Shown: positions 1-8,259 of the stretch, one piece after another
How the letters are laid out: each line of letters starts with the position of its first letter
Position numbering within the stretch: the stretch's first letter is position 1
Origin: Sphingopyxis sp. YF1
GTDB lineage: Bacteria; Pseudomonadota; Alphaproteobacteria; Sphingomonadales; Sphingomonadaceae
Assembly: GCF_022701295.1 (NCBI RefSeq)
Contig: NZ_CP033204.1
Coordinates: 1,364,001-1,428,000, forward strand
Length of the DNA: 64,000 nucleotides
Direction: 5' to 3'
Translations under genes and position numbers: made by a program
The notes under the pieces: model-generated
What the model saw: only the letters and a program-made list of their open reading frames with translations
Databases searched by the model: none
What the model was told of the DNA's origin: nothing

Positions 1-648
1 ACTCTAATAGGGGATTTGTCTCACGCGATAGTAATATTTCCTGAGGCGCCCGGTTCTTTTGCGGAAACCGGTTATTTCTCGAATATAGAAAAACTGGCAG
101 AGAAAGTCATTTTGGTACTGGATGCTGATCGCCAGAGAAATGATAGCTTCATAATGATGGGGCCAGCAAGAAATTATGAAAAAACATCAAAGTACTCACC
201 AAACATTCAAATTAACTACAGTGATCCAGATTTTTCTTTAATATCTGATAGAATTAACAGAATAGGAACATCGAAAACTAGAAAACTTCTAGATGTGGAA
301 GATCTGGAAGATCCTTACGATCTTTTTTGTCTCGTATACAAGATATTTGATATTCTCAATATATCTACCTGCGACGACATGCTTTTTGTTTTGCAGGCTA
401 TTACGAAAGGCCATCCTCCGCGCAAGCGGGCGCGAGATATCGCATCAATCCTAGTTGGCGCGGGCTACCTTCGCCCGATCGGGGAATTTGGCCATTATAT
501 CGCGAACGCGAAGGACAGTTCTTTTGTCGAAATGCGAAAAGGGCATGCGGCGAAGGAATTGGAGCTAAGGCTCGAGATTTCCGACATATTGATGAATGGC
601 GAGCCGGAATTTGCGGAGCTTTTGATGGAGCGCGCAAATGCTCATTGA
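1..648 (+). CDS. Retron effector (Eco1/St85-type, NDT-like), 5'-truncated
   Basis: The frame is open to base 1, so the N-terminus lies outside the window; a TTG at 16 is probably not the true start. The visible part begins with a hydrophobic strand followed by FPEAPGSFAE (nt 37-66) and then a block ending FIMMGPARNY. This matches the nucleoside-deoxyribosyltransferase-like toxin domain of the effectors paired with retrons Eco1 (Ec86) and St85; the Glu of FPE is the expected active-site type residue. The rest, up to about residue 210, looks like a C-terminal winged-helix region. In those systems the effector is held inactive by RT plus msDNA and acts on nucleotides when phage triggers it; that role is inferred here. 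It overlaps the RT gene by 11 bp. The DNA is visibly AT-rich compared with everything after about 1550, which suggests horizontal transfer. Confidence 0.85.
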   Translation, partial: TLIGDLSHAIVIFPEAPGSFAETGYFSNIEKLAEKVILVLDADRQRNDSFIMMGPARNYEKTSKYSPNIQINYSDPDFSLISDRINRIGTSKTRKLLDVEDLEDPYDLFCLVYKIFDILNISTCDDMLFVLQAITKGHPPRKRARDIASILVGAGYLRPIGEFGHYIANAKDSSFVEMRKGHAAKELELRLEISDILMNGEPEFAELLMERANAH

Positions 649-1546
649 TTGGCTTTGCGCAGAAACTGGATTGCAGCGTGAGCGCTTGATTGCCTTTGCA
701 GCTTCAGCGTCGAAAAGATATTTCGTATTCCGGATTAAGAAGCGTGATGGATCGGAGCGCCAAATTGCTCATCCTGCGAAACCCTTGAAGGGGATTCAGC
801 GTTGGCTAAATTCTAGGGTTATCAAATCTTGGAAAGTGCATGACGCGGCGACTGCATATCAGCGAGGGGCTAGCATTAGATTAAACGCGCTGAGGCATGC
901 GGAAACAAACTTTACGCTGCGAGTAGATTTCAAAGACTTCTTTCCTTCATTCCAGGCAAAGGGAATTGAGAAATTCATTTCAGACCAACCGAATGGAGGG
1001 AAAAAATTCGACAAGGTGGACTTAAAATTCATTACTGATATTATCACTCGAAATGGGAGATTGACAATAGGCTCTCCATCATCTCCTTTTATTACAAATG
1101 CGATGATGTATTCATTCGACGAAGAGGTATCGCTTTTTTGTGATGCTTCAGGTCTTGTATACACTAGATATGCAGATGATATTTTTGTATCGTCCCATAA
1201 TCCGGGGAATCTGGCGCAGGCTTATGATTTCCTATGCTCTGCGGCTAATAAATTTCCTTATGCCAATCTTTCAATCAATCACAATAAGACTAAATTTCTT
1301 TCTAGAAAATACAGGAGGACAATAACTGGTATTGTTATCACTTCAGATCGGAAAATTTCGATTGGGAGGCCAAGAAAAAAAGAAATTAAATCATTAATTA
1401 ACTCTTATATTTATGGTAAATTGGATGATGAAAAAGAGATGTACTTGAAGGGTATGGTTTCTTTTGCCTGTGATGCCGACAATGTTTTTTTTCTAAGTCT
1501 CGAAAAAAAATACGGGAAGAAAGTCATGGGCAGGCTAATAGGATAG
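638..1546 (+). CDS. Retron reverse transcriptase
   Basis: This is a 302-residue RT, normal length for a retron RT. The retron-specific region X motif NAxxH is present as NALRH (residues 83-87). RT motif A is VDFKDFF with Asp97, motif B contains SPSSP (146-150), and the catalytic motif C is YADD (178-181). The region Y motif, usually VTG, reads ITG (229-231). The enzyme should reverse-transcribe the msd part of a structured ncRNA into msDNA, which with the RT keeps the overlapping upstream effector silent until phage infection. In Eco1-like retrons the order is ncRNA, effector, RT, so the ncRNA is expected just left of the window. The ATG at 638 lies inside the effector gene, implying translational coupling. 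AT-rich composition matches the effector and differs from the chromosome to the right. Confidence 0.95.
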   Translation: MLIDWLCAETGLQRERLIAFAASASKRYFVFRIKKRDGSERQIAHPAKPLKGIQRWLNSRVIKSWKVHDAATAYQRGASIRLNALRHAETNFTLRVDFKDFFPSFQAKGIEKFISDQPNGGKKFDKVDLKFITDIITRNGRLTIGSPSSPFITNAMMYSFDEEVSLFCDASGLVYTRYADDIFVSSHNPGNLAQAYDFLCSAANKFPYANLSINHNKTKFLSRKYRRTITGIVITSDRKISIGRPRKKEIKSLINSYIYGKLDDEKEMYLKGMVSFACDADNVFFLSLEKKYGKKVMGRLIG

Positions 1547-1582
1547 CCATGTATGGCATCCAGACGTGGCGAGAACGAGAAT

Positions 1583-1770
1583 ATGAGCCTCATCATCGGC
1601 CACGTCATCCTTACCCCCGCGCATCGCGAGCGCATGATCGCGCTCGGCGCCGACCCCGGATCAAGTCCGGGATGATGGGGTGCGCTGTCGCCGCAGCCAC
1701 CCGCGATCCGCATCCATGCCGTTGAGGATATCACCGCGAAGCTGATGGGAGCTTGGGAAGATCATCTCAC
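1583..1770 (+). pseudogene. Relict antibiotic-biosynthesis-monooxygenase-like gene
   Basis: An ATG at 1583 opens a short frame reading MSLIIGHVILTPAHRERM, which resembles the start of small ABM-domain monooxygenases. After about 24 codons it runs into a palindromic repeat (1652-1680) and stops. A later stretch in another frame (about 1704-1770) reads IRIHAVEDITAKLMGAWEDH, which resembles the end of such proteins. The middle is missing. I read this as a decayed gene beside the retron; the family assignment rests on weak similarity. Confidence 0.4.
1652..1680. repeat. Short palindromic repeat (CCCGGA/TCCGGG type)
   Basis: A compact palindrome with CCCGGA and TCCGGG arms around a 5-nt centre interrupts the relict monooxygenase frame. 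It is of the dispersed extragenic type. Confidence 0.5.
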
Positions 1771-1872
1771 GCAAAGACGCGATGATGGTGGTTCGCGGTG
1801 TCGCGTGGCGCGCCGGGCCGCTCGCGGACAGGGAGTCGCACAAAGACACGAAGGCACAAAGATCACCCGCTT

Positions 1873-1960
1873 CCGTTCGCCCTGAGCTTGTCGGAGGGTC
1901 GCTCTTTTCCTTCGCCATGCAAGGAAGAGGTGCTTCGACAAGCTCGGCACAAACGGGGTT
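1873..1960. repeat. REP-like inverted repeat, class A (CTGAGCTTGTCG)
   Basis: The left arm (about 1874-1904) contains CCTGAGCTTGTCGGAGG and the right arm (about 1923-1958) contains its near-complement TGCTTCGACAAGCTC. The loop has its own small CTCTTTTCC/GGAAGAG stem. The same element occurs inside valS (15586-15678), with a shorter relative at 31517-31570. Confidence 0.75.
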
Positions 1961-1985
1961 GTGGAGGCACTTCGTGCCTTCGTGT

Positions 1986-2120
1986 CCCTTCGACTGCCTT
2001 GCAGGCGCGCAGGACAGGCTTCGGGTGAGACATCCCTTTTTCGTCCTTCTTCCCGCCTTTGCGCCCCTTCGACGGCCTCGGCAGGCGCGCAGGACAAGCT
2101 TCGCGTGAGATAGACCTTTC
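1986..2120. repeat. Two direct copies of a ~54-bp element
   Basis: Copy 1 (1986-2039) and copy 2 (2065-2120) are similar over their whole length, sharing the GGCGCGCAGGACA core, with a period of 79 bp. Both run from CCCTTCGAC to a TGAGA-rich end. No reading frame is convincing here. Confidence 0.6.
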
Positions 2121-2124
2121 CCGA

Positions 2125-2442
2125 ACCATCCCGGCCTCCTCGAGCGGGGCCGGAGGGACCATGCCCGTTCCCGCCGGGGTCGCGGGAGCCGTGGTGACGA
2201 AATAGGGACGCGCGGCCCCAAAAACGCTTTCCTACATTATGTCGCTGTGCCAGCGTTGCGCGTGGCTGGGGCATTTCATCGACGAACGGGCGGCCGCCCC
2301 GGGGCGGACTGGCGCCGCGCATGCGCGGGCGGCGGATCGCGAGGGGCGCCATGGAAGGGGTACGTGGCGTGACCTTTGTGACCTTTCGACTGTCGATGCG
2401 CGTCCACGGGGCGGCTGGCGGCCGTGCGAATCGCGGGGGCGT
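2125..2442. other. Intergenic, no gene seen
   Basis: This is GC-rich sequence between the repeats and the membrane protein at 2443. Open frames exist on both strands but none resembles a protein family, and the frame leading into the next gene lacks features before its ATG at 2443. I see no RNA gene. Confidence 0.4.
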
Positions 2443-2991
2443 ATGAGCGGGTTCGAATTCGTCTTTTCGCTGTTCGGGCTGATCCTCGGCCTCGCGCTCG
2501 CCGAGGGGCTGGGCGGGCTGGCGCGCGCGCTCAAGGCCAGCCACCGCGTCCGCATCGGCTGGCCGACCGCGCTGCTCGGCCTGTTCGTGTCGTGCGACGT
2601 CGTGACCTTCTGGATGTACGGCTGGGCGGTGCGCGACCTGATCCCGATCAGCTGGCCCGTGCTGTTCGGCGGCTTCCTCGTCACCGCGACCTATTATGTC
2701 GCGGCATCGCTGGTCTTCCCCGACGATCCCGAGGAATGGACCGACCTCACCGCGCATTTCGACAAGCATCGCCGCAAGGTGATCGGCGCGCTGCTGCTGT
2801 GCAACGCCGCGCTGGTGGCGACGGTCCTCGCGCTCGACGGCATGCCGGAACTGACCCTGCGCCGCGCGGTGGTGACCTGGAGCTTCTTCCCCGTCGCCGC
2901 GCTGGCGATCGCGACGAAGGACCGGCGCGTGGCCGTCGCCTGCCTGCTGTGGCTGATCGCGCTCTATCCGCTGTCGGCGGTGTGGCATTGA
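2443..2991 (+). CDS. Small integral membrane protein of unknown function
   Basis: The 182-residue product has about five or six hydrophobic segments, starting with FVFSLFGLILGLALAEGL and ending with a helix just before the C-terminal SAVWH. The frame is open further upstream, but the hydrophobic protein starts at this ATG and the extra N-terminal sequence is low-complexity Arg/Ala/Gly, so the ATG at 2443 is preferred. The early LGLALAEGL pattern is often seen in uncharacterised proteobacterial inner-membrane proteins. I do not recognise a function. It converges on uvrA, with a short hairpin between the two stop codons. Confidence 0.7.
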   Translation: MSGFEFVFSLFGLILGLALAEGLGGLARALKASHRVRIGWPTALLGLFVSCDVVTFWMYGWAVRDLIPISWPVLFGGFLVTATYYVAASLVFPDDPEEWTDLTAHFDKHRRKVIGALLLCNAALVATVLALDGMPELTLRRAVVTWSFFPVAALAIATKDRRVAVACLLWLIALYPLSAVWH

Positions 2992-2996
2992 TGACT

Positions 2997-3016
2997 CCCT
3001 CCCGCGGGCGGGAGGG
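2997..3016. terminator. Hairpin between convergent genes
   Basis: CCCTCCCG and CGGGAGGG form an 8-bp stem with a 4-nt loop between the membrane-protein stop and the uvrA stop. There is no T-run on the plus strand, so it is only a possible bidirectional terminator. Confidence 0.4.
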
Positions 3017-3024
3017 GGAAGGGC

Positions 3025-5925
3025 CTATTTCACTGCCGCCAGCAGCGGTGCCAGATATTGCCCGGTGAAGCTGCGCTTTTCCTTGACCACCTCTTCGGGC
3101 GTCCCCGCGGCGACGATCTCGCCGCCCTTGACCCCGCCTTCGGGGCCGAGGTCGAGGATGTAATCGGCGGTCTTGATGACATCCAGATTATGCTCGATCA
3201 CCACGACGCTGTTGCCCTGGTCGACGAGCGCCTGGAGCACTTCGAGCAGCTTCCTGACATCCTCGAAATGGAGGCCGGTGGTCGGCTCGTCGAGGATGTA
3301 GAGCGTCTGTCCGGTCGAGCGGCGGCTGAGTTCCTTGGCGAGCTTCACCCGCTGCGCCTCGCCCCCCGACAGCGTCGTCGCCTGCTGCCCGACCTTGATA
3401 TAGCCGAGCCCCACGCGGACGAGCATCGCCATCTTGTCGCGGATCGCGGGCACCGCCTTGAAGAAGTCCGCGGCGTCCTCGACCGTCATGTCGAGCACGT
3501 CGGCGATGCTGTGCCCCTTGAACTTCACCTCGAGCGTCTCGCGGTTGTAGCGTTTGCCGTGGCACGTCTCGCACGTCACATAGACGTCGGGCAGGAAGTG
3601 CATCTCGATCTTGATCAGCCCGTCGCCGGTGCAGGTCTCGCAGCGCCCGCCCTTGACGTTGAAGCTGAAGCGCCCGGGCTTGTACCCGCGCGCCTGGCTT
3701 TCGGGCAGCCCCGCGAACCAGTCGCGGATGATCGTGAAGGCGCCGGTGTAGGTCGCGGGGTTCGAGCGCGGGGTGCGGCCGATCGGCGACTGGTCGATGT
3801 CAATGACCTTGTCGCAATGTTCGAGCCCCGACAGGCTGTCGTGCGGCCCCGCGACCATCCGCGCGCCGTTGAGCACGCGCGCCGCGCTGGCGTAGAGCGT
3901 ATCGATGATCAGGCTCGACTTGCCCGATCCCGACAGGCCGGTGACGCAGGTGAAGGTGCCGAGCGGGATCGTCGCGGTGACATTGTTGAGGTTGTTCGCG
4001 CGCGCGCCCTTGAGCACGAGGTCGAAGCCATTGCCCTTGCGCCGGTGCCCCGGCACCTCGATCCGCTTCGCACCGGTGAGGTACGCCGCGGTCAGGCTCT
4101 TCTTGTTCGCGAGCACCTCGTCGAGCGTGCCCTGCGCGACGATCTCGCCGCCGTGCAGCCCCGCGCCGGGGCCCATGTCGACGACATAGTCGGCGTGGCG
4201 GATCGCATCCTCGTCATGCTCGACGACGATCACCGTGTTGCCGAGGTCGCGGAGCCGCTTCAGCGTCGCGAGCAGCCGGTCGTTGTCGCGCTGGTGGAGC
4301 CCGATGCTCGGTTCGTCGAGGACGTAGAGCACCCCCGACAGCCCGCTGCCGATCTGGCTGGCGAGGCGAATGCGCTGGCTCTCGCCACCGCTGAGTGTGC
4401 CGCTGGTGCGGTTGAGGTTGAGGTAGTCGAGTCCGACATTGTTGAGAAAGCCGAGCCGCTCGTTGATCTCTTTCAGGATCGCCTTGGCGATCTGGCGCTG
4501 CGTGTCGTTGAGCTTTTCGTCGAGGCCGGCGAACCAGCGGAGCGCGTCGGCGACGCTGCGCTGCGCCGACATGCTGATGTTCTCGCCCGCGATCTTGACC
4601 GCGAGCGGTTCGGGGCGCAGCCGCGCGCCGTGGCACGTCTCGCACGGCTGCGGCGTCTGGTATTTCGACAGCTCCTCGCGCATCCACGCGCTCTCGGTCT
4701 GCAGCATCCGGCGGCCCAAGTTGCCGATCACGCCCTCGAATGCCTTCATCGTCGTGTAGCTGCGCTTGCCGTCCTTGAAGGTCAGTTCGACGGGCTTGCC
4801 GCCGGTGCCGTAGAGGATGATCAGCTGCACCTCGCCGGGCAGGTCCTGCCACGGCGTGGTCATGTCGAAACCATAGGCTTTGCCGAGGCTTTCGAGCACC
4901 TGCATATAGTAAGGCGAGGGCGGGTTCGATTTCGCCCACGGCACCACCGCGCCCTTTTTCAGGCTCAGCGCATGGTTGGGGACGACGAGGTCGGGGTCGA
5001 ACTCCTGCCGCTCGCCGAGCCCGTCGCACGCGGGGCACGCGCCCTGCGGCGCGTTGAAACTGAACAGCCGCGGTTCGATCTCGGCGATCGTGAAGCCCGA
5101 CACGGGGCAGGCGAATTTTTCGGAGAAGATCAGCCGGTTCGCAGGGATGCCCGCGCCCTTCATCGCGCCGCCGGTGTCCTCCTCCTCGCGCCCCGGCACG
5201 GGGCCGTCGGCGAGGTCGACATAGGCGAGCCCCTCGGCGAGCTTCAGCGCGGTCTCGAAGCTGTCGGCGAGCCGTGTTTCGAGACCCTCACGCACCGCGA
5301 TACGGTCGACGACGACCTCGATGTCATGCTTGTATTTCTTGTCGAGCGTCGGCGCGTCGCCGATCTCGTAAAATTCGCCGTCGATGCGGACGCGCGTGAA
5401 GCCGTCCTTCTGCCACTGCGCGAGTTCCTTCTTATACTCGCCCTTGCGCCCGCGCACGACGGGAGCGAGCAGATAGGCGCGCGTGCCCTCGGGCAATTCC
5501 ATCACGCGGTCGACCATCTGGCTGACCGTCTGCGCGCTGATCGGCTCGCCGGTGGCGGGAGAGTAAGGAATGCCGACGCGCGCCCACAAGAGGCGCATAT
5601 AGTCGTAGATCTCAGTGACCGTCGCGACGGTCGAGCGCGGGTTGCGGCTCGTCGTCTTCTGCTCGATGCTGATCGCCGGCGACAGCCCGTCGATATGCTC
5701 GACGTCGGGCTTCTGCATCATCTCGAGGAACTGGCGCGCGTAAGCGGAGAGCGACTCCACATAGCGCCGCTGCCCCTCGGCATAGATGGTGTCGAAGGCG
5801 AGGCTCGACTTGCCGCTGCCGCTGAGACCGGTGATGACGACGAGCGCATCGCGCGGCAGGTCGACGTCGATGCCCTTCAGATTATGCTCGCGCGCGCCGC
5901 GCACGGAGATGTGGGTGAGACTCAT
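3025..5925 (-). CDS. uvrA: Excinuclease ABC subunit A
   Basis: UvrA is the damage-recognition ATPase of nucleotide excision repair; it loads UvrB at bulky lesions. The 966-residue product has the full architecture. There is an N-terminal Walker [10 protein letters not shown] (about residues 33-41) and the UvrB-interaction region with [20 protein letters not shown]. Zinc-finger pairs include CPACDGLG and the later [18 protein letters not shown] set. Two ABC signatures, LSGGESQR and LSGGEAQR, precede their Walker B motifs LDEPSIGLH and LDEPTTGLH. Length and order are canonical, and the start [17 protein letters not shown] is the usual one. A LexA box lies 12 bp upstream of the start codon, so SOS control is expected. 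No neighbour belongs to the same pathway. Confidence 0.99.
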   Translation of the reverse strand: MSLTHISVRGAREHNLKGIDVDLPRDALVVITGLSGSGKSSLAFDTIYAEGQRRYVESLSAYARQFLEMMQKPDVEHIDGLSPAISIEQKTTSRNPRSTVATVTEIYDYMRLLWARVGIPYSPATGEPISAQTVSQMVDRVMELPEGTRAYLLAPVVRGRKGEYKKELAQWQKDGFTRVRIDGEFYEIGDAPTLDKKYKHDIEVVVDRIAVREGLETRLADSFETALKLAEGLAYVDLADGPVPGREEEDTGGAMKGAGIPANRLIFSEKFACPVSGFTIAEIEPRLFSFNAPQGACPACDGLGERQEFDPDLVVPNHALSLKKGAVVPWAKSNPPSPYYMQVLESLGKAYGFDMTTPWQDLPGEVQLIILYGTGGKPVELTFKDGKRSYTTMKAFEGVIGNLGRRMLQTESAWMREELSKYQTPQPCETCHGARLRPEPLAVKIAGENISMSAQRSVADALRWFAGLDEKLNDTQRQIAKAILKEINERLGFLNNVGLDYLNLNRTSGTLSGGESQRIRLASQIGSGLSGVLYVLDEPSIGLHQRDNDRLLATLKRLRDLGNTVIVVEHDEDAIRHADYVVDMGPGAGLHGGEIVAQGTLDEVLANKKSLTAAYLTGAKRIEVPGHRRKGNGFDLVLKGARANNLNNVTATIPLGTFTCVTGLSGSGKSSLIIDTLYASAARVLNGARMVAGPHDSLSGLEHCDKVIDIDQSPIGRTPRSNPATYTGAFTIIRDWFAGLPESQARGYKPGRFSFNVKGGRCETCTGDGLIKIEMHFLPDVYVTCETCHGKRYNRETLEVKFKGHSIADVLDMTVEDAADFFKAVPAIRDKMAMLVRVGLGYIKVGQQATTLSGGEAQRVKLAKELSRRSTGQTLYILDEPTTGLHFEDVRKLLEVLQALVDQGNSVVVIEHNLDVIKTADYILDLGPEGGVKGGEIVAAGTPEEVVKEKRSFTGQYLAPLLAAVK

Positions 5926-5936
5926 GGGAGGGGTGT

Positions 5937-5951
5937 GTTCCAGATTTGTTC
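5937..5951 (-). promoter_or_regulatory. LexA box of uvrA
   Basis: The sequence GTTC-N7-GTTC (5937-5940 and 5948-5951) is the direct-repeat LexA operator described for alphaproteobacteria. It starts 12 bp before the uvrA start codon, so a bound repressor would block the promoter or early transcript. Confidence 0.8.
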
Positions 5952-6167
5952 TTGGGGCGCAAGGGCGTTTGCGACCGGCGACGGTCTAGATAGGAAGCGC
6001 AGGTGTGACCCGCAACGCCGCAGCCCGATCCGGGCTTTCCACCAACTCCCCAAAGGCTTCGACCAATGTCGGGCGGCTCGCTTGACCAGCACCGCCGCCG
6101 GGCGGACAACCGCCCCATGTCCGCCGCCCGACGGGAACGGGATGGCGCACGATAAGGAGCTGGGGAA

Positions 6168-8252
6168 ATGAAGAGACTTTTGACCGGGGCCGCGGGCCTC
6201 GCGATGGCGGCGGCGTTTGTGGCAGGGCCCGCGCTGGCGAAGGATGCGGTGCCGACCGCGGCCCATGGTGCCGAAACCGGCGATGCGCCGGGTGCAAAGG
6301 GCGGCGATGACGCGTCACTGACGGCGCTGACCTTCGGCAAATGGGGCGTCGACCTGACGGCGCGCGACACGAGCGTCAAGCCGGGCGACGATTTCGACCG
6401 CTTCGCCAACGGCGGCTGGTCCGCGCGCACCGAAATTCCGTCGGATCAGGCTTCGGCGGGGGTCGATTACGACGTCTACAACCTCACCCAGCGCCAGCTG
6501 CGCCAACTCGTCACCGGTGCTGCCGCGACGAGCCAGGTCGGCGGGCTGTTCCAGAGCTTCATGGACGAGGCGCGCGCCGAGGTGCTCGGCGCCAAGCCGC
6601 TGATGGCCGACATCGCGGCGGTCGCGGCGATCGGCGACAAGAGCGCCATGGCGCGCTTCATGGGCCAGTCGCAGGGCACGTTCGGCGCCTCGATCGTCGG
6701 CGGCGGCCCCTATGCCGACACCGATGATCCGACGGTCAACGTGCTGTGGCTGGGACAGGGCGGGCTCGGCATGCCCGAACGCGAATATTATCTCTCCGAC
6801 GATTTCAAGCCGCAGCGCGACGCCTATCGCGCCTATGTCGCGCGCACGCTGAAGATGGTCGGCAACCCCGACCCCGAAAAGGCCGCCGACGCGGTGCTCG
6901 CGTTCGAGACCGAAATCGCGAAGGTCAGCTGGGCGATCGCCGACCGCCGCGATATCGGAAAGATCAACAACCCGATGTCGTCGGCCGAGCTCGCCGCCTA
7001 TGCGCCGGGGCTCGACTGGACGGCATGGTTTGCGGGCGCGGGCATCGCGCCGCAGAAGCGGATCATTGTCAATGAGAATACGGCCATCCGTGACATCGTC
7101 GCACTCTATGCCAGGGCACCGCTCGACACGATCAAGCTGTGGCAGCAGTTCCACGTCGCCAACGGCGCCGCGCCCTATCTGTCGAAGGCCTTCGTCGACA
7201 GCCGTTTCGACTATACCAAGGTGCTGAGCGGCGTCGGCGAACTTCGTCCGCGCTGGAAGCGCGGACTGACGCTGGTCGACGACAGCCTCGGCGAACTGGT
7301 CGGGGAAACCTATGCGAAGCAATATTTCCCCGCGAGCGCCAAGGCGAAGATGGAGGCGCTGGTTGCCAATCTGAAGCTCGCGATGGGCGACCGCATCCGC
7401 GCCAACAGCTGGATGGCGCCCGCGACCAAGGAAGCCGCGCTCGCAAAGCTCGGCAAGATGGACGTGATGGTCGGCTATCCCGACAAGTGGCGCGACTATG
7501 GCGCGCTCAAGATCGATCCCGCCGACCTGTACGGCAACGTCAAACGCAGCTCGGCGTTCGAATATGCCTATGCGCTGGCGGATATGAACAAGCCCGTCGA
7601 TCGCAAGAAATGGGCGATGAACCCGCAAGAGGTGAACGCCTACAACGGCGGCCTCGAGAACAAGATCGTCTTTCCCGCAGGCATCCTGCAAGCGCCCTAT
7701 TTCAGCGAGAGCGTCGACGATGCGGTCAATTACGGCGCCATCGGCGCCGTCATCGGTCACGAGATCATCCATGGCTTCGACGACCAGGGGCGCAAGATCG
7801 ACGCCAATGGCGCGGTGCGCGACTGGTGGACACCCGAGGATGCCGCGAAGTTCGACGCCGCGGCCAAGGCGTTCGGTGCGCAATATGCGACCTATGAGGC
7901 CGCACCGGGCGCGTTCATCAACCCCGAACTGACGATGGGCGAGAATATCGCCGATCTGGCGGGGCTCGAGGTCGCCTATGACGCCTATCACCGCTCGCTG
8001 GGCGGCAAGGAGGCGCCGGTGATCGACGGGCTGACCGGCGACCAGCGCTTTTTCCTCGCTTTCGCGCAGGCCTGGCGCACCAAGCAGCGCGAGGATGCGG
8101 TGAAGCAGCAGGTTGCGAGCGACCCGCACAGCCCGGCGCGCTGGCGCATCATTGGGCCGGTGCGCAACATCGACAGCTGGTACCAGGCGTTTGCGATTGA
8201 TGCCGGCGCCAAATATTATCTGAAGCCCGAGGATCGGACGAAGATCTGGTAA
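6168..8252 (+). CDS. M13-family zinc metallopeptidase (PepO/neprilysin-like)
   Basis: The 694-residue secreted endopeptidase should cleave oligopeptides in the periplasm. The N-terminus MKRLLTGAAGLAMAAAFVAG...ALA is a clear signal peptide, and an SD-like AAGGAG precedes the ATG. The mature protein opens with the M13 pattern DTSVKPGDDFDRFANGGW. The zinc site is HEIIH (His531, Glu532, His535), with the third ligand Glu592 in ENIADLAG. The conserved NAYNGGLENKIVFPAGILQ block precedes the active site. Length fits the family. It runs away from uvrA and converges on the BCCT gene, with 7 bp between the stops and a palindrome just beyond that can serve as terminator. Confidence 0.96.
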   Translation: MKRLLTGAAGLAMAAAFVAGPALAKDAVPTAAHGAETGDAPGAKGGDDASLTALTFGKWGVDLTARDTSVKPGDDFDRFANGGWSARTEIPSDQASAGVDYDVYNLTQRQLRQLVTGAAATSQVGGLFQSFMDEARAEVLGAKPLMADIAAVAAIGDKSAMARFMGQSQGTFGASIVGGGPYADTDDPTVNVLWLGQGGLGMPEREYYLSDDFKPQRDAYRAYVARTLKMVGNPDPEKAADAVLAFETEIAKVSWAIADRRDIGKINNPMSSAELAAYAPGLDWTAWFAGAGIAPQKRIIVNENTAIRDIVALYARAPLDTIKLWQQFHVANGAAPYLSKAFVDSRFDYTKVLSGVGELRPRWKRGLTLVDDSLGELVGETYAKQYFPASAKAKMEALVANLKLAMGDRIRANSWMAPATKEAALAKLGKMDVMVGYPDKWRDYGALKIDPADLYGNVKRSSAFEYAYALADMNKPVDRKKWAMNPQEVNAYNGGLENKIVFPAGILQAPYFSESVDDAVNYGAIGAVIGHEIIHGFDDQGRKIDANGAVRDWWTPEDAAKFDAAAKAFGAQYATYEAAPGAFINPELTMGENIADLAGLEVAYDAYHRSLGGKEAPVIDGLTGDQRFFLAFAQAWRTKQREDAVKQQVASDPHSPARWRIIGPVRNIDSWYQAFAIDAGAKYYLKPEDRTKIW

Positions 8253-8259
8253 ACGGCTG

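Noticed and set aside
1..1546. msr-msd RNA inside the window
   Set aside because: The effector is open to base 1 and overlaps the RT, leaving no space; no a1/a2 inverted repeat is seen after the RT.
1652..2120. CRISPR array
   Set aside because: Repeats are palindromic mosaics and one two-copy direct repeat, without regular spacers or cas genes.
3058..6171. 1037-codon open frame antisense to uvrA
   Set aside because: Its product is Arg/Ala/Asp low-complexity sequence produced by the codon bias of the GC-rich opposite strand; uvrA is certain.
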